Positions 1-10,689 of a DNA stretch of 64,000 nt are shown here, piece after piece. Source of the DNA: Symbiodinium natans. Its lineage: Eukaryota; Sar; Dinophyceae; Suessiales; Symbiodiniaceae. Position 1 is the stretch's first letter. Each line of letters begins with the position of its first letter. Where the stretch lies: contig CAJNDS010000646.1 in the NCBI GenBank assembly GCA_905221605.1, positions 419,397 through 483,396 of the forward strand, read 5' to 3'. The notes under the pieces were generated by a model. It had not been told where the DNA came from. It ran no database searches and saw only the letters and a program-made list of their open reading frames with translations. Both the position numbers and the translations under genes were made by a program.

Positions 1-1294
1 GGTACAAGGCCGTTCGTTGGAGTTGGTCCCGAAGTCTGAAAATTGAAGAATCAGCCCGGCACAGCACCCGTGCAGGTCTACGATGTCATCTGGCGGGTTT
101 CAGCAACAGCTACTATCGGCTCCGATCCTACTTGTGTACTTCACCAGAGCTGCCTTGTTGCTTCTGTTGGATTCATGTCATCGCATGGATTCCAAACAGC
201 CTCCAAGGCGCGTGTCTCTACTTGAGCGTTGCCGTCGTGCAGACGTGGAATGCGTCTGTGCATCGGACTTGGCAACACTATGCCAGAAAGGACCTCGTCT
301 TCCGATGGATCTCTGGTCGGTCACCGCGTGTTCTCCGGCCCGCAGGAGAGAGAACGAGCAGAACTTATGGACTTCATTCGCCAGGCCAGGGCCCATGCGC
401 AGCAAAGCTGATGGCGCAATGTCCCTGTGACGCTTTGACTGAGGCACGTGAGAAGGGTACACTGCCACCCAGCAAGGCAGCTCTTGAGCTTGTTGACACC
501 AGATAACAAGAAACAAGTCGGCCCCGTCTTGCCGACGGCTGTCAGGTCGCTGGCTTTGAGTGATCGCCAATGCATTGTTTGTTGGTGTTCTAGCAGCTAT
601 GTAGCAGCTATGTAGAGCTGTGGGTGGTTCGGCCGCGCCAGCCAAGTCCCCAACAGTAAGGGAATGGATGGCCGCGCCAACTGAAAGATTGGGCATGTTT
701 CACCCAAACGCGGCGAGATGCAGTGAATCAAGGGCAAGGTGCTGCCCTGGGACGAGGTCGTCTGATGCTATTTCAGTATCTCCAGCCGGCCATTCCGCGA
801 AACCAGTGCGGTTGTCGTGTAGCCTCGGATCCTTTGCAACTTGAATTGTTCCGCGCAGCCACACTGCGTGTTTCGCCGTTTTGCCGTTTCCAGATCAGAA
901 GCGGAAGCAGCACTGGCCAGTTTGGACCCCAGAAAGAACCCACACCAACCACAGTGCACTTCCAGGCATGACCGGGTATTCTGTATGCTACGCTCACGAA
1001 GTCACAACAAGCGCCGACTGATTCAAACATTCCGCTGCTTCGCACCCAACAGCCGAAAGCCTACGTACACGCACAGCTGCCAGGCTGTTAACTTGAGTTC
1101 ACGCACTGCGTGGTGCTTTTGGCGACCAGCGATGTGCCTCGATGTGTCCCCGTTATGGCCGCGGCCAGTGAGGGAGATGATTCTCGGAATCAAATGGCTT
1201 ATATGTAGGAGCATAAAAACCAGAAGTCTCAGGGAGCCACACCACACCCGTCTCGCAGATCTCGACATCTCTCGACATCTCTCGACACCTGATT
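1..1294. other. No supportable gene (upstream of kinesin)
   Basis: All six frames contain only short open stretches with no family I recognise. The part next to the kinesin holds a short direct repeat (a 12-base ctcgacatct-type unit three times, about 1258-1290). It could include 5' UTR or an early non-conserved exon of the kinesin gene, but nothing in the sequence proves that. Confidence 0.4.
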
Positions 1295-1307
1295 CCAAGG
1301 AGGCGTC

Positions 1308-4300
1308 GAGCCGCATCAACGTGGCGGTGCGCTGCCGGCCCCTGTCGGAGACCGCCGCTGGGCACCGACGAAGAAAACCATACTTATACGGGGCCGGGGA
1401 GAGAGTGAGAGAGAGTGAGAGAGAGAGTGAGCGTGAGTGCAGGATGGAGGCACAGTTGACGCATGCGTGGCATCTCGCGAAAACGGTGGAAGTCTTCTCC
1501 TAAGCATAGGAGCCATCAAGAAACGGGTTGTTTCCAGTGGTGGGCCCGCCTCTTCTGCGTCGCCTGGGATTGCCGACACTTTCTGCCCGCACTTCCTTCT
1601 CGCAGTTTTGTGCTGGGCAACACGTGATGCGCCGCAGCTCAGGAAAGGAGCAACAATGTACAGAGCATCTGCAGGGTCATGGACAGGCGGCTGGTGATCT
1701 TGCTGGACCCAGGACCAGCAAAATCAGCAAAGCGCATGAACTTCTAGGATTCTACGGGCCTGTGGTCTGACCTGCATTGTGGAACACACAGGAGCATCAG
1801 CTGCCAATGACTACCTTCGGCAAGACAAGTCGAAGGAGAAGCGTTTTGCATTCGACCAAGCGTTCGGTTCAGATGTTGACACAAAAACTCTTTTCAAAGC
1901 CACAACGGAGCCTCTGATCAAGTCGGCTTCTTGATTGCAAAGATTACTATGTAGATTAGAACCTCTCGAGCCTGGATGTGGCTGCCCGATGAGATGCGCT
2001 GATTTCGCACACATCCGAGGTTCTGCAAGGCTACAATGCCACTGTTTTTGCTTACGGTTCCACTGGAGCAGGCAAGACTTTCACCATGATAGGTACGACG
2101 ATCGAACCGGGCATCATGTTTCGAAGCGTTGAAGAGATTTTTGCTGGTGTGGCTGGATCTGATGACCACACCTTCACAGTAACTTGCACTTTTGTCGAAG
2201 TCTATAACGAGAACTTGCGGGACCTGGGATCCAGCGATGGCAAGGAGGGCATTCTGGACCTGCGGGAAGACCCCGTGACTGGCACGTATGTTGTCGGCAT
2301 TACGGAGATTCGCGCAGAATCAGTGCAGGAGGTGATGGAGCCTCGGCACACAATTCAGAAATCTACAGCCTCTTATGTGGATGATCGGGTTAGTTGTACA
2401 TGCTACTGTATGGTATTCAAGAGTTGGCTGAACATCCAAGGACTTGCTTCAGATGGGCAACCAGCGCCGCACGACAGAGCCAACATCCATGAATGTTACC
2501 TCCTCCAGATCCCATGCTGTTCTTCAGGTTCGGGTGGAGCGCCGTGGCAATCCATCTCTAGGCATCTTGATCGGAAAGCTGTCGATGATCGACCTCGCCG
2601 GATCAGAGCGCGCCTCGCACACCAACAACAGCGGGCTCCGGTTGTTGGAGGGGGCGAACATCAACCGCTCTTTGCTGGCGCTTGGGAACTGCATCAACGC
2701 CTTGGCATCGGGATCCCATTTCGTGCCCTACCGGGACTCGAAGTTGACAAGGCTTCTGAAGGATTCTCTCGGCGGCAACTGCCGCACCGTCATGGTCGCA
2801 AATATTTCTCCAAGCCACGTGAGTTATGAGGACACACTGAACACTTTGAAGTATGCAAACCGGGCAAAGCACATCCGGGTACGTGCGAAGCAGAACTTGG
2901 TCCGGCCAGACGAGCACGTGAGCCAGTTCGAACAGGCTATCGCCGATCTGCGGAATGAGGTTTCCATCCTGAAGTCCAAGCTTGCTCAGCGAAGGGAGCT
3001 CCCAAGCGACAGCATTGTGGAAGGCACGGCTAGCAAACTGAACGCACATTGAACACACACGTACCCCCCCCTCATTGTGTTTAACTTCTTGGAGATATGT
3101 ACACTGATATTCACAGCCCATGTCGCCACATCTTTGCAAGACTGAGGTGATGAGAATGTCCTGAAGGAGGCCAGCGAGAATTGGAAGTTGGAAGTCATTC
3201 GGAATTTGGAGAGCCGGACATCGTTGCAGCGTCCGGGGCTTGATTCGGATACGCCTCACCGTGCACGCCTATGCTGAAGTGCCCCCGCAGGCAGCCTGTA
3301 AGCCACGGTTCAGCACTGCAATCGCTGCAAGGTTCGCTGATTGATGTGGAGCGTGGCCTAGTTCAGTGGAGAGTTGAGCTCGGGCAGGCAAAGGACCGCA
3401 ACTTGCCTGCGTGCTAAGCCACTACAAGTAAGTTTGCCCGGCCCAAGCGTTACGGTGTTCGGTCTTTTACTTTTCGGAGTTTTTCTGCACGCTGCTACGA
3501 AGCAGATGAGAGCGCAGGACATCATCTTGCATTGGGAGGGGCGGTCGGGCAGCTCGCCATCAAATCGCCGCCGCGTGCCCGCATTCGCAGACCTCAGTCG
3601 GGCCAGTTTAGAGTGAAGTTTAGAGGGTTTAGAGGGTTTAGGATAACAGGGACAGGGGGGGGGGGGATCAGCCCCGAAGCCACACAAAGCATCAACCCTG
3701 AGGTTCTGATGCACGGTCCTTGGAGGAGTGGAAAGAGGCCACTGCGCAGATCGAAGAAAACATCAAGGACAGACAGAACACATTCCAAAGTTCCTTGTTC
3801 GGCGGGTTGCAGCCCCCATCACTACATCGCACGCTGCGACTCTGGAACAAGGAAAATATCGAGACCAGAAGGTCATTGAACGAGCGTCTGCAGCAGAACA
3901 AGGTTGCAGGCACTGTACCCGACATGCTGTGAAGCAGTCTGTGCAAAGCATCGTGTAAAACCTTTTGCTCCAGGCAAAGAGCTGCAGAAACAGCTTTCCC
4001 AGCGCGTCCTCAACGAGGAGCACTGAACGCCTCAGAACCCCCTCAGAGCCTCAACGGTTGTGTTGTCTCGGGTGGAGGACTTGCGGGCATTCCTGGAGCT
4101 CATCCAGCGGGTGCAGGCGTGCATGATCCATGCTGAATCATGCTGGCTTGTGGCACACACCCAGTCACAAAAGGTAAGGACTTGCTATTAAGCTTGCATA
4201 GACTGCTAGAGCTCAAGCTCAGAGCAGCTGAGGTCCTGGAAGTGGAGAGGCTCGAGCTCGACCACTTTTGGGAAATCCACCGGCAACAGCTGGAGCAATC

Positions 4301-5290
4301 AGACCAGGACACCGGAGAGACGTCAAGCAGTGCTCCTCACGGTCCTGACAGACTTGTGTTGGAAGGAGATAGCTATGCTGCGAGAGCAGCTCCGGCTCAG
4401 AAATGCACACATCCACGAGCAGCGGCAGCAGCTCTCCAAAGAGAAGCAGGAGAAGATGCCAGGAAGCTTACCTGCAATATACAAAGCCTAGGAGGACCAA
4501 GATCGTTGTCAAAGATGGGCCCAGGACACGTTTTCCTGTTGGGAAGCACATTGGCGGAGTCTTCTCCACAGCGCGGACCGCTGCGAGTGATGCAGGCGTG
4601 GGCTCCATGGAAGCTCTGCAGCAACATCTCGCATGTCACCGGCAGCTGACTCTAGCTGACTTGCACCCGCCATGCCGTTGACTTACCGAACATGAAACTT
4701 GCACCGAGGAGAGACGAGGATGGGCAGGAACAGGAACGGGTAAACAGTGGAAATCTGTCGGTGTCCGAAGAGGCAACCGATGATTTCCCGATGCAAGATA
4801 AAATCAATTGGAGGGCCTTGGAGGCGGCGCTGCCTTGTCTGAGCACGTCTGTTGATTACATATGTCTTTAAGAGACTTCGGGCTGCGCTGGTGACTTTAG
4901 TGTAGTCTGCAAGAGATTCAGGTTCCACTGGCATCGCAGATCAAAGGCCTGGCACAGCTACAGCAAAATGCCGGCACGTCCCGACTACTTGCGGCCAAGG
5001 CACACCGAAAAGACGGTTGAGAAGCATATGTCAGCAATTGTCTGCATGTGAGTTTTTGTTGTGCATCTGGGAAACGTATCCAGAGAGGCTTGGAAGGATA
5101 AGTCCCTGCGGAGCATCCCGGAGCGGGCCCGGCGGCCTTTAGCCCTGGCACGCAACGGCGTAGCGCCCCCGCCCCTGGCACCGCCCGCGCCGCCGCGGGA
5201 GCTGCGGGAGCCACGGGAGCCGCGGGAGCCACGGGAGCCTCCAGGTGCGGTGCATCCCCCAAACTCCCCGTGGAAGATGTCCGCCACCCC
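1308..5290 (+). CDS. Kinesin-8-type motor protein, multi-exon
   Basis: Microtubule motor whose ATPase domain is spread over at least five exons. Seen: the first strand [10 protein letters not shown] at about 1312; [12 protein letters not shown] at about 1676; an exon with [11 protein letters not shown] (about 1793-1925); P-loop GSTGAGKT at 2056-2079; switch I NVTSSRSH at 2492-2515; switch II DLAGSE at 2591-2608; then neck and coiled coil to 3052. The [10 protein letters not shown] and LREDPVTG blocks, with VGITEI and [10 protein letters not shown], are typical of the kinesin-8 (KIF18/19) family, which are plus-end, length-regulating motors; that function is inferred from family. Two introns can be fixed: 1926-2019 (GC-AG) and 2338-2440 (GA-AG). 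Further short charged, helical exons follow at about 3139-3240, 3335-3410, 3710-3930, 3970-4025, 4067-4120, 4330-4460, 4683-4865, 4919-5020 and 5080-5280; these are the likely tail. The first and last exons are not defined. A proline/arginine/glutamate-rich stretch near 5160-5245 is low complexity. Confidence 0.85.
3602..3648 (+). repeat. Interstitial TTTAGGG-like tract
   Basis: Several gtttaga(g)ggtttag-type units follow each other inside the kinesin tail region, just before a run of ten or more G. They resemble the plant/dinoflagellate telomere repeat TTTAGGG, but with inserted bases. The tract is short and intronic or intergenic, so it may be a degenerate microsatellite rather than an old telomere. 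Confidence 0.5.
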
Positions 5291-5299
5291 CAAGGTCAG

Positions 5300-6735
5300 T
5301 CCGGAAAAAACAAAAGAACACATTTCGATTTCTCTCTGCGTGTGCTTCTCAAGCCCACACGTCGCCAGGCAACTCGAGCCCTTCGCAAACGCGCGGAAGC
5401 ACTTGCCCGCCGCTAAGGAGGAAATCCTCGCTGGAGGTCGGCTGTTTGGTTTTTCGTGGCCTTCAGCATGACGCACCGGCTTAAATGGGCCAACTGTCAT
5501 CCCATGCAGGCAAATGCCTTGGGTGGCCAGCGTCAGCCTTCCGTGGGCGACGTCCGGTCGCCAGGCCCAGCACATCAGCGACAAATCCTGCGTGCACAGG
5601 GTGTCGCAGCGCCACAGCGGCAGCCACTCAGAGGAATTTGGAGCTGTCCGCGATGTGGCAGACAGGTTTGCAACAATAATACTTGCCCTGCAGTTCCTGC
5701 GCACAAGTAGGCTGCTACAAGTCTGATAGCCGCGTCAGAGTTGCTATAGACTTTGTTAATTCATTTTGGTATTGAGTCGGGGACCTTCCTGGGCCCAGGC
5801 TGGATAAGAACTCCGGCATCTCCGGCGCCTATCGGGACAAGAGCCGTGGAAGAGCCCGCAGTGAGCACTCCAGGATGGCCAGAGTCGGCCGTAGCTTTGT
5901 TCATACACCCGGCCGCTGATCGCCCAAACTCCCCGTCCTTCGTTGCCGCATATCGGCTGAAGTCTTCGAGTCTTGTGTTATATAATTATCAACGCCTCCA
6001 GAGTTTAAACAAATGGCCCTCACGCAACTTTGCGACGGGGGGGCTGAAGTCGGATGGCAGTTTCACCCGTTTCGGCCATGCCGACCCACCCGACACGGCC
6101 TCGGCCGTCCGTTTATTCGATCCAACACCCTTCTTGGCGAGAGGAGCCGAGGAACACCCTTTTGCATGCAGGTTTGGAGTGGCTTCGCACGTATCATCCA
6201 TGGCAATCACGCTGAGCCTCTGCAGCCATTTCTGGCGTTTCAGAATCCAGCCTCCGGGAACTCAGAAGTAGTTGCTGAGCATGGGTGCGGCACCGACGCG
6301 TGTCGACTCCAGGACAGTGTGCTTCACGCAGAAGACGCCACTGCGAAGTCCCCCCGCTGCTCGGTACAAACAAGGCGGCAGTCACGCACAGAAGGGCTAG
6401 TTCAGAATGCTGAGCGTGTGCTTCAGCTTGCCACTTGACCACTCGGACTTGTGGAGCTCCCAAGGCTGGATTAGGTGGGTGGTGCACGGCCTGCACAGTA
6501 AGCATGGAGCTCAGAGATGCACGAAACTACTCTAAACTAGCACAAAAAAAGCGCGCGAAATTGCACGGACTCCCATGGGCAGGCAGGGAGCAGACCGACG
6601 AAGACTGGCAGCAAAGCCATGTGTTCAAGCATCCTCTCGCACCACTCCTTCGGGAGCTGTTTCTTGGCAAAGACGCGCAAAGGCCTTTCGCTGAAGCAAC
6701 TATAGTAACTATAGGCTCCAAAGGCTCCGAAGACG
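5300..6735. other. Unresolved region with weak exon-like pieces
   Basis: Short + strand pieces such as ATRALRKRAEALARR (about 5371-5415), NSGISGAYRDKSRGRARS (about 5810-5870) and LKSDGSFTRFGHADPP (about 6045-6095) look like coding sequence and could be the last kinesin tail exons. No domain is recognisable, and I cannot assign a stop codon or a second gene here. Confidence 0.3.
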
Positions 6736-6739
6736 GAGT

Positions 6740-7527
6740 GGTTTGCTGAGGTTCGACCTTCAGGACTTGGACTCGAACGGATTGCTGGAGGAGATTCCAA
6801 GTATTCAAACATGTTCCCTTTTTGTTGCTTCACTGTTGGTTGCCGTGTTGGTTCCACAAGTCGACCTCTTGGCAGTGACAGCAGAACCTGTGCCTGAGCC
6901 TTTGGGACCTTGGAAAGCCCTAGTTAGTTGGGTTGGGGCCTTGTGAACCTGGTAGGCCCTGGAGACAGACTGCCATGCAGGAGTCAGAGCTCATAGAGCT
7001 CAATATCGTGATTGCCACGTTGCACTACGGTACTTGGCCTGAGGGGCGGTGTCTCGTACCAGTAGCTGTCCGCGAAAATCTGCTGTTGAAAGCTCCAAGG
7101 TCGGGACATTGACAGGGACATGTTGCACAAGAAGTATCAGTCACTTTTCAGACTCACAGCGGAGTTATGTCGGAATGAGACATGGGGAGTGGCTGCATTG
7201 GGGCTATCAGGGACCAGGCTTCTGCGAACGCACCACAAAGAGAGCCGAGGACAGCGCCTGGATCCCTTTGGCAGGGGCGTTGGATTTCGGACCTTCCTCG
7301 AGTACATGACGCAGGTCCTCGTAGACTACGACAAGGACATGGCTGCTCAGGAGATGATTGTGGAGCAGTTCATCGCATCTTTGCCAGCATTGAACCACAC
7401 AAAGTCACAAAGGCACATTGAAAAGGCAACTTTTGCATCGCTTGGGGTTCACGAGGCAGAGGCGAACCTGGCCAGAGCCTTGCTGTCGAGTGGGGCATGG
7501 TGCGATTCGAATAGGACTTCAGTCTAG
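6740..7527 (+). CDS. EF-hand-like calcium-binding protein, partial and multi-exon
   Basis: Four + strand pieces appear to belong together. The first has DLDSNGLLEE (about 6751-6795), an EF-hand loop with Asp, Asp, Asn and Gly in the ligand positions. The second has ELNIVIATLHYG (about 6997-7035). The third has DIDRDMLHKKYQSLFR (about 7107-7157). The last has RLDPFGRGV followed by FRTFLEYMTQVL and AQEMIVEQFI (from 7250). Order and spacing resemble multi-copy dinoflagellate EF-hand proteins as I remember them; this is inference from pattern, not from a search. Exon starts at 7250 (gccgAG|G) and near 7095 (ccaAG|G) fit the local splice pattern. The loop's twelfth position is not a visible Glu because the exon ends there. 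The 5' and 3' ends are undefined, and it may be a gene fragment. Confidence 0.5.
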
Positions 7528-7529
7528 GA

Positions 7530-9177
7530 AACTTCAGTATTACGTGCAGTGTTTCATATTTGCCTATTTGGGCTGCCAATTTTGCTGCGTCGCTGGGCTT
7601 GGGCACCAAGTCTGTAAATTCAATAGGCCCGCACGCAGTATAGGTGTACGTTGGAGCTGTTCACGACGGTGCAAAGCACCTCTCGCCACATCATCGCAAC
7701 TTCCGTGACGGAAGAACAGACTCGGTGCATGCAGCGAACTACTTCGTCGTTCTCGATATTTCCGCGATAGCGCCTTGGGATCTTGGGGCCATCAATTACC
7801 ATCACTTACTACTTTGCGAACTCAAGAACTCGCGCTTGATACGTGGTCTCGCGCTTAGGGCTTGCGGGAGGAGTTTGCTATTCTGAGGGTATGGGGAAAC
7901 AAGTTTGGCTCAGCAGGCACCAGTCTGAGCTGGCATTTGTACAGCGCTGTGTACTGACCGAAGCGTCAGCATTAACATCTCGCGCTGCATTGGCACCCCC
8001 GACAAGCAAAATGAAAGCACAGGTTGACGTTGCCCAGAGGCCGAATAGGCGGAAATCGAGAAGAGCTTTGTGGCCTGGAAGCTGTCTCGGCCGTTTTGTG
8101 GCTCGCAGCAACGGTGTTCATCCTGAGCTGCAAAGCCTTTCGAACAGCAACGGGCTTTGCTTTCCGGGGACACGCCAACACGAGAACTGAAAATCTGGTC
8201 GAGCGACTCCTGCTGCAGAGGTTGGTCGCACAGGATGCATCGTACTCTGTCGCAAAACGTGGGCACCCCCTCGAACGTGCAACGCTTAGCATCACATGTG
8301 CGTCGTTGGGCTTGGGCGTGCTTCACATGCAGACCTCCCCGAGGCAGAAACTGGGGCGATGCCGCACATATCCGAGGCAAGATGCTCGGCATAAGGGTCA
8401 GAAGACCGTGTCTTGCCAAAAGCTGTGGGGTGTCGTGTGAAGGTACGTGCTGCTTCTAGGTTAAAGTCTCTTAACTCTTGAAAGAAGTACATCTCCAGCT
8501 ATCGGTTCAATCTAAGAGGCTTGCCGCATCTTTGGCTGCAGCGAGTCCCTAATCCCGCTACAGGACCCCGTAGGCTACCACTACGTCGCCACCCCTTTCT
8601 TTTAGACCCAGGCACGAGCTGGAGCTTTGCTCACCGAGCTGCTCCAAGGCCAGTTTGCCACAACGTCACAGCGCCGGAGTCCATTGCAGTTGCGCATGGG
8701 TTATGACGGCTATGAATTCAGAATGTGATGTGCGTGAAGTGTGAAGTCTGCAGGCTTCAAAGTCGAATGCCCAGCTTCTGCTGCACGATCACTCATGACT
8801 CCACTGGGTCTGTGGCCAGAGCTTGGGCTGAGGCTGGAATCTTTCAGCGCAGGGTTCAGCAGCTCTTTGAGAAGACCGATTGCGGAAGCCCAAAGGCCCC
8901 CTCTGGCAGAAGAGTAGGCTGAGTAGGCTGAGTAGGCATGCTGACGCCTGCTCTGAAGCCGTAAACTTGGCCCTGTGCCAGCGTCCAGGAGCCAGAGGAC
9001 GTGCCTGGCCTGCCCAGCTTAATCAAACGCGTCTACGTAGATGTCCGGGACCTTAACGGATGAGCTCCTACGAGCTGGAGCTTGTACTTGTACCATAAAC
9101 CCGACGAAAAAAAGCGGCTTCCTGAGGTCTTTCAGCGATACGGCCAGTGCCTGAGTGCCTATGTCCTCACAGGGTTT
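7530..9177. other. Region without a supportable gene
   Basis: Open stretches here are short and overlap on both strands, with no recognised motif. If the acyl ligase downstream is complete, part of its N-terminal half should lie here or in the gap. I looked for the adenylation core motifs (STGSTG-like P-loop and YG[ML]TE-like motif) and did not find them. Confidence 0.4.
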
Positions 9178-9277
9178 NNNNNNNNNNNNNNNNNNNNNNN
9201 NNNNNNNNNNNNNNNNNNNNNNNNNNNNNNNNNNNNNNNNNNNNNNNNNNNNNNNNNNNNNNNNNNNNNNNNNNNNN
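9178..9277. other. Assembly gap (100 N)
   Basis: Exactly 100 N, the usual placeholder for a gap of unknown size. It sits immediately 5' of a (TGTGCG)n/(TG)n tract, which is probably why the assembly broke here. Confidence 0.99.
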
Positions 9278-9302
9278 TGTGCGTGTGCGTGTGCGTGTGC
9301 GT

Positions 9303-9345
<43 letters not shown>

Positions 9346-9350
9346 TTTTG
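9278..9350 (+). repeat. (TGTGCG)n / (TG)n microsatellite
   Basis: The repeat changes from tgtgcg units to pure tg units and ends in a run of T. The apparent ORFs crossing it encode only His-Thr, Val-Cys or Ala-Cys repeats and were ignored. Confidence 0.97.
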
Positions 9351-9499
9351 GCCTCTTTGCCTGCGTATTTGGACAAGCCTTCGCTGTGAGCACTTAAGCA
9401 GAAAGTATTCCACATAGCGCAGAGGACTGAGGGACAAGTGTTACCAGAGGGTGCTGAGTTGCTCTTTCTCAGACGTGCGGCGCAAGCCGTCTTGGCCGG

Positions 9500-10680
9500 C
9501 CGACCTTTGTGAACCTCGGCCCGCCGGTTCCGGGCATTGAGATCCGCATTGCCAACGAGGAGGGCGACACCCTCGCGGAGCAAGAGATTGGCCGCTTTCA
9601 GATCCGAGGAGGGGGCCCCACAGACAAGTCGCAAATATTCACACATCTGCGCGTTCTGTTTGAGAAGCAGTGCAGTGTGCGAGGATGTAGCGCATCTCGC
9701 AGGTCCCGTGATCACACCTGGGTACTTGAACAACGACGAGGCCAACAAAGAGGCCTTCGTGGGAGATGATTGGTTCAACACCGGTGACATTGGATTCATC
9801 AAAGATGGGCAGCTTTATCTCACTGGCCTGCCTCTCAGATGTCTTAGATTCGAGAGCGGCATATAGGTGGTTCGCGAGTAGAACTATTGTTTTTCGAAGA
9901 ACTTTTGTCTCCTCGGGCCTGGGGATCTCCAATGCCACCCACGTGACATTTCACACAAGGCCGAGAGAAAGAGATGATCATCGTCCGTGGGGCCAACTTT
10001 TATTGCTACGAGGCAAGTGTTGCGCGGTGATCCTATTTCAAAACCTATAGGGGTTGACCGCGTTCTCGCTGCAAGTTGTAGGTAGAAGATGTTGTGAATG
10101 CCATGGAAAGCGTGCTGCCCACTTTCACGGCCGCGGTCTCCACCCATGATCCAACATCTGGAACCGAAGGACGCATATCAAACGCGGGATGCATCACTGC
10201 ACGTGTAGCACGAACGGGAGATCAGTGGGCAAGCACTGCTCTCTAGAAAGAAGTACTGACAACAGCATTAGCATGCAGCATGGCGGCAGGACTCGCGATA
10301 TTCTTCGTGCCGCGACCTTCCCTTGACGACGACGACGTGGAGGAGGCTGCTTGTTCTTTCGTGTCGGAACCATGGATACTGGGGACTTGCCAGGGAAGCA
10401 GCCACTTGAAGCGAGTTTAGCTGAATCAGGTGACGAAGCAAATCCGTGCGAGGCTTGTTCGGCATATCGGATTGACTCCGAGCTCGGCCCTGAGATGCCG
10501 CGTTCAGCCTGGGATTGCACTGGTTCAGTGGTAAAAGAAACTCAGGTCACGTGATTCCACTTGCTGAAGCAGAGTTTCCAAAGACCACAAGCGGCAAGAT
10601 CCAGCGGTCGAAGCTTAAGCGCCTTGTCCACGTTCACCCCCCCAAGATGCCCCAAGCATGTGCACCTTGGTTTTTGAATG
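9500..10680 (+). CDS. AMP-forming acyl ligase (FAAL/acyl-CoA synthetase-like), C-terminal half
   Basis: Enzyme that activates a carboxylic acid as acyl-AMP. Visible blocks in order: [13 protein letters not shown] (9506-9544), [21 protein letters not shown] with the TGD motif (about 9765-9800), [17 protein letters not shown] (9962-10012), [37 protein letters not shown], and [12 protein letters not shown] (about 10580-10616), which carries the conserved C-terminal catalytic lysine. The reading frame is restored exactly by introns 9615-9702, 9826-9959, 10013-10081, 10349-10429 and 10492-10545 (all GC-AG) and 10170-10289 (GA-AG). The VRGANFY and SGKIQR blocks favour fatty-acyl-AMP ligase-like enzymes, which often load carrier proteins of polyketide or lipid pathways; the substrate cannot be told. 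The N-terminal adenylation core is not seen and may lie in or beyond the gap at 9178. The true end is uncertain. Confidence 0.8.
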
Positions 10681-10689
10681 TTTCCTGTG

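Noticed and set aside
9019-9802. ORFs crossing the first gap and the adjacent repeat
   Set aside because: They run through N and (TG)n; no real protein sequence supports them.
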